Shown here piece by piece: positions 23,480-25,937 of a DNA stretch of 25,937 nucleotides (position 1 is the stretch's first letter; every line of letters begins with the position of its first letter). This stretch comes from Nanoarchaeales archaeon (GTDB lineage: Archaea > Nanobdellota > Nanobdellia > Woesearchaeales > UBA583), in contig JABSQY010000016.1 in the NCBI GenBank assembly GCA_013215525.1, positions 1-25,937 on the forward strand, in the 5' to 3' direction. The position numbers and the translations under genes are program-made. The notes under the pieces were generated by a model. It saw nothing but the letters and a program-made list of their open reading frames with translations, was not told the origin of the DNA and did no database searches.

Positions 23480-24267
23480 TTGAGAGAAAGATTATTCAAG
23501 CTAAGTTAATTGAGTATAAAATTACTGAGTTTGTAAAATCACAATCTGCTGATTTAGCTGTTAAGGCTGTAACTTTTGAGAAGAACCCTATTGGGGAGAG
23601 AATCACTATTTACACTTCAACTCCTGGTTTAGTTATTGGTCGTGAAGGAAGTAATATTAAGAAATTAACTATTGCTTTAAAGAAAGAATTTAAGTTTGAG
23701 AATCCTCAAATTAAAATTGGTGAAGTTAAGGAAGCTTATTTATCAGCTCCTATTGTTGCTAAGATGATTGCTAATGATTTAGCAAGATTCGGTTCCCAAA
23801 AATTTAAGTTATCAGGTTTTAAATCTTTAACTAGAATTATGGATGCTGGTGCTATGGGTTGTGAAATTAAAATTTCAGGTAAATTACCTTCATCAAGAGC
23901 AAAGTCTTGGAGATTCCATAAGGGATATTTAAAGAAGACTGGATACGTTTCCGACTTTTTAGTTGACAAAGGTGTTGAATCAGTTACTTTAAAGACTGGT
24001 GTAGTTGGTATTAAAGTACAAATTATGCTTCCAGGAACTCCATTACCGGATAAGATTGTTTTCAAAACTGAAGTTGTTGCTCCTGTAACTGCTGAGGCAG
24101 AGAAAGTAGCTATTGTTAAGGAAGAAGTGAAAGCTGATTCTAAAACAACAACTGATGTAAAATCTGAAGAAGTTAAAGAAGTTAAAAAAGTACCTGCTAA
24201 AAAAGCAGTTGCTAAAAAGACTACTAAAACATCTGAAGTTAAAACTGAAGAGGTTAAAGAAAAATGA
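23476..24267 (+). CDS. rps3: Ribosomal protein uS3 with acidic/basic tail
   Basis: The N-terminal KH domain is present, with the GxxG-type loop in VIGREGSNIKKLTI at about residue 55. The C-terminal S3 domain shows IMDAGAMGCEIKISGKLPSS, RAKSWRFHKGYLKKTG and GVVGIKVQIMLPGTPLPDKI. After about residue 200 a low-complexity tail of some 60 residues rich in Lys, Glu, Val and Ala (PAKKAVAKKTTK) extends the protein. It overlaps uL29 by ATGA (24264-24267). Confidence 0.96.
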   Translation: MIERKIIQAKLIEYKITEFVKSQSADLAVKAVTFEKNPIGERITIYTSTPGLVIGREGSNIKKLTIALKKEFKFENPQIKIGEVKEAYLSAPIVAKMIANDLARFGSQKFKLSGFKSLTRIMDAGAMGCEIKISGKLPSSRAKSWRFHKGYLKKTGYVSDFLVDKGVESVTLKTGVVGIKVQIMLPGTPLPDKIVFKTEVVAPVTAEAEKVAIVKEEVKADSKTTTDVKSEEVKEVKKVPAKKAVAKKTTKTSEVKTEEVKEK

Positions 24268-24452
24268 AAAAATTAGATTTAATGAATATGAAGTTCGATG
24301 ATTTAGCTAAGAAATTAGAGGAATTAAAGAAAGACTTATTTAATCTGAGATCAGCTTCTTTAGCTGGTGAAGATTCAATGAAAAAGAAAGCAAAGATTGC
24401 AGCTATCAAAAAAGATGTTGCAAGAATTTTAACAAGAATTAATAATAAATAA
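24264..24452 (+). CDS. rpl29: Ribosomal protein uL29
   Basis: The 62-residue helical hairpin protein has LEELKKDLFNLRSASLAG, the family motif, followed by ARILTRINNK. It lies at the exit-tunnel rim with uL23. It overlaps uS3 by 4 nt and stops 2 nt before the aIF1 gene. Confidence 0.94.
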   Translation: MKKLDLMNMKFDDLAKKLEELKKDLFNLRSASLAGEDSMKKKAKIAAIKKDVARILTRINNK

Positions 24453-24454
24453 AC

Positions 24455-24784
24455 ATGTTAGATAATACTTGCGCAGTTTGCGGACTTCCTACAGAACTTT
24501 GTGTTTGTCAAGAAGTTGAGAAAACTGCATCAAAAATTGAAATTAAGGTTGAGCGTAGAAAGTATGGAAAATTTTGGGCAGTTGTGTCTGGGATTGATTC
24601 TGATACGCAAGGTCTTAAGGAATTAGTTAAAAAAATTAAAAATAAAATGGCTGTTGCTGGAACTATTAAAGGAAAGAATATTGAAGTTCTTTTCGGTCGT
24701 TCTGATAAGACGAAAATTCTTATTGCGTGTTTGACTGCGGAAGGTTTTGATAGAGCTTCTATTTCCACTACTAGCTTCAAGTAA
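24455..24784 (+). CDS. sui1: Translation initiation factor aIF1 (SUI1 family)
   Basis: It belongs to the eIF1/SUI1 fold that monitors start-codon choice on the small subunit. The N-terminal CAVCGLPTELCVC resembles a small zinc-binding knuckle. The core includes ERRKYGKFWAVVSGID and a C-terminal KILIACLTAEGF. In archaea the operon usually goes on with RNase P p29, uS17, uL14 and others; here it ends with a hairpin at the stop codon, so the operon has been split. Confidence 0.93.
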   Translation: MLDNTCAVCGLPTELCVCQEVEKTASKIEIKVERRKYGKFWAVVSGIDSDTQGLKELVKKIKNKMAVAGTIKGKNIEVLFGRSDKTKILIACLTAEGFDRASISTTSFK

Positions 24785-24807
24785 TTTCTTTTGGAAATTA
24801 TTTTTTT
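24782..24807 (+). terminator. Hairpin plus T-run at the aIF1 stop codon
   Basis: TAATTTC (24782-24788, including the TAA stop) pairs perfectly with GAAATTA (24794-24800), followed by seven T residues. This has the form of an intrinsic terminator and marks the end of the L3 operon. Confidence 0.65.
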
Positions 24808-24845
24808 ATTTCACTTTCGAAGAAAGTTCTATTTTTATTTTATTA

Positions 24846-24912
24846 AAATTACTATGTAATTTAGAAGAAAAATGAGATTTTTCTAACTCTTAATTAAAAT
24901 TAAAATTTTAAT
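24846..24912. repeat. Cluster of three short hairpins
   Basis: Three perfect 7-bp hairpins follow one another: AAATTAC/GTAATTT (24846-24862), GAAAAAT/ATTTTTC (24867-24883) and ATTAAAA/TTTTAAT (24893-24912). They lie between the aIF1 terminator and element E. Confidence 0.5.
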
Positions 24913-24930
24913 GAAGTACTATTTTATTTT

Positions 24931-25062
24931 GTTTTCGATTATGTTTTGAAACGGATGCTTTTTGTCCAGAGCACTCACTTTTTTAGAATCGCGTAAACGT
25001 TGACTTTAATCGCGATTCAAAAAGCAAGCACTCTGAACAAAAATCCTCCTAACTTCATCGTT
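24931..25062 (+). repeat. Long hairpin element, copy E
   Basis: The leading hairpin is TGTTT-TG-AAACG (24942-24953). The outer stem TTTTTGTCCAGAG (24959-24971) pairs with CTCTGAACAAAAA (25031-25043), 12 of 13. The apical stem GAATCGCG (24986-24993) pairs perfectly with CGCGATTC (25011-25018). The loop has diverged to AAACGTTGACTTTA yet keeps the AAA/TTT ends in place of AGA/TCT. The right flank is ATCCTCCTAACTTC, nearly the same as in copy C. Confidence 0.8.
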
Positions 25063-25100
25063 TTTGTTTTATTTTTTCGTTTTATGTTTATTTGAACTTG

Positions 25101-25442
25101 TTACTTTATAATTTTATATTTATCTACTTCTATATTTGTTGCACATATCACACAAATTGACTCACAACTTGGAAACAATAATTCACCTTTTACTTTAATT
25201 GTTCTATTTTCTAATTCTTTAATATTTTGAATATTTTTGATTAGTATGTCATTTGTTCTATTATTTATTTTTATTGTTAAATAATAATCTATTTCTCCTT
25301 TACAATATTTATCTTTTATTAGAATTACATTTCCTTCTAATTCACTAATATTTCTAGATTCATTTGTGTATATAACTTCTAGTATTGAAAATGTTAAAAT
25401 AATTATTGCTAATGTTAGACTAATTTTCAGATATTTGTTCAT
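25101..25442 (-). CDS. Membrane-anchored small protein, possible OB-fold
   Basis: From the ATG at 25442 the 113 residues begin MNKYLKISLTLAIIILTFSI, one membrane anchor or uncleaved signal. A strand-rich external domain follows (EGNVILIKDKYCKG, YYLTIKINNRTNDILI, NRTIKVKGELLFP), whose pattern recalls small OB-fold domains. Three Cys-bearing sites (YCKGE and the CESICVIC cluster) could form disulphides. An in-frame TTG at 25454 is a weaker start. It lies just downstream of another membrane protein gene, most likely in one transcript. No function is assignable. Confidence 0.6.
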   Translation of the reverse strand: MNKYLKISLTLAIIILTFSILEVIYTNESRNISELEGNVILIKDKYCKGEIDYYLTIKINNRTNDILIKNIQNIKELENRTIKVKGELLFPSCESICVICATNIEVDKYKIIK

Positions 25443-25456
25443 ATTGTTTTCCAAAT

Positions 25457-25690
25457 TTATTCGTCAAGTAATAATGTGTGATTTTGATATTTTGCTCTAA
25501 ACATTGTACGTAGTGGTTTCACACTTAAGAACACTGCTCCTATGAAATACCAATGCGTGTCAAGGTTTAATAGTGTTGGGAATTGTTTCACTGCGAGTAA
25601 TGTTATAAATACAACCATTAATTTTGCTAAACTTATATCTAGGACTGAGAACTTTTGAATTTTATATTCTATCTTTTTTAATAATGTCAT
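25457..25690 (-). CDS. Small two-span membrane protein of unknown function
   Basis: The 77 residues start MTLLKKIEYKIQKF and carry hydrophobic segments at about residues 17-33 (ISLAKLMVVFITLLAV) and 46-58 (HWYFIGAVFLSV), with a charged tail. Such small membrane proteins are common in DPANN archaea but have no assigned role. A TATA-like ATATAAATA (about 25710-25720, minus strand) lies about 25 nt before the ATG. It precedes the OB-fold-like gene with a gap of 2-14 bp. Confidence 0.6.
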   Translation of the reverse strand: MTLLKKIEYKIQKFSVLDISLAKLMVVFITLLAVKQFPTLLNLDTHWYFIGAVFLSVKPLRTMFRAKYQNHTLLLDE

Positions 25691-25754
25691 AATTACTTTT
25701 TGATTTAATTTATTTATATTATTATATTGTGATTTAGCTGTGGTTGTTTCTGAG

Positions 25755-25937
25755 TTTCAATTTTCAACTATGTAGAAAAATGAAACTGTGTCAAGAAAAA
25801 ACAATGTTTTTTCTAAGCTTTTGTTAAATCGGAGATGTTAACAAAATTTCAATTTTCAATTATGTAGAAAAATGAAACTGTGTCAAGAAAAAACAATGTT
25901 TTTTCTAAGCTTTTGTTAAATCGGAGATGTTAACAAA
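25755..25937. repeat. 92-bp tandem direct repeat, each unit with three hairpins
   Basis: Unit 1 is 25755-25846; unit 2 is 25847-25937 and is cut one base short by the window edge. They differ at one base (C25768 against T25860). Each unit folds as TTTCA-A-TTTTC with GAAAA-A-TGAAA (25755-25765/25775-25785), a perfect AGAAAAAAC/GTTTTTTCT (25794-25802/25806-25814) and a perfect TTTTGTTAA/TTAACAAAA (25819-25827/25838-25846). The array probably continues beyond the window. No open frame of note crosses it. Confidence 0.85.

Noticed and set aside
25755..25937. CRISPR array
   Set aside because: Units are 92 bp, adjoin directly without unique spacers, and contain three internal hairpins; no cas genes are near.

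Overview
The window is very A+T-rich and archaeal. It holds archaellum genes (a FlaC-FlaD/E fusion, FlaG/FlaF-like proteins, FlaH), a class I lysyl-tRNA synthetase, a proteasome beta subunit, archaeal/eukaryotic-type ribosomal proteins (eL30, eS24, eL39) and the archaeal L3-L4-L23-L2-S19-L22-S3-L29-aIF1 order. Many genes have a TATA-like box 25-35 nt before the ATG, as in leaderless archaeal transcription. Small genes, compact operons and composition suggest a DPANN archaeon, perhaps Woesearchaeota/Pacearchaeota; this placement is inference.

Layout. 1-2.3 kb: two tandem substrate-binding lipoproteins, the first cut by the window edge. 2.4-4.0 kb: lysS. 4.0-4.8 kb: a hairpin element and a decayed subtilase gene full of small inverted repeats. 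4.8-8.7 kb: a small secreted protein, then three minus-strand genes (a possible HD-like relic, a YigZ/IMPACT protein, a coiled-coil protein). 8.9-13.3 kb: the archaellum block, with a LamG-bearing protein split in two. 13.7-16.2 kb: eL30, uS12, uS7, proteasome beta, eS24, eL39. 16.3-19.2 kb: a UMPH-1-type 5'-nucleotidase with an in-frame amber codon, guanylate kinase, a nucleoside deoxyribosyltransferase-like protein and a Yip1-like membrane protein. 19.8-24.8 kb: the L3 operon behind a structured leader. 24.8-25.9 kb: a hairpin cluster, two small membrane proteins and a 92-bp tandem repeat.

The most unusual content is non-coding. A family of long hairpin elements of about 130 bp occurs five times in intergenic DNA, always in the same orientation. 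Stem sequences differ between copies but pairing is kept, and the loop stays similar. Separate signals are a tandem repeat whose 92-bp unit folds into three near-perfect hairpins, an 18-bp interrupted stem in the L3 leader, and hairpins that begin at or span the stop codons of transcription-unit-ending genes. All pairings were read by eye and no folding or homology search was run.
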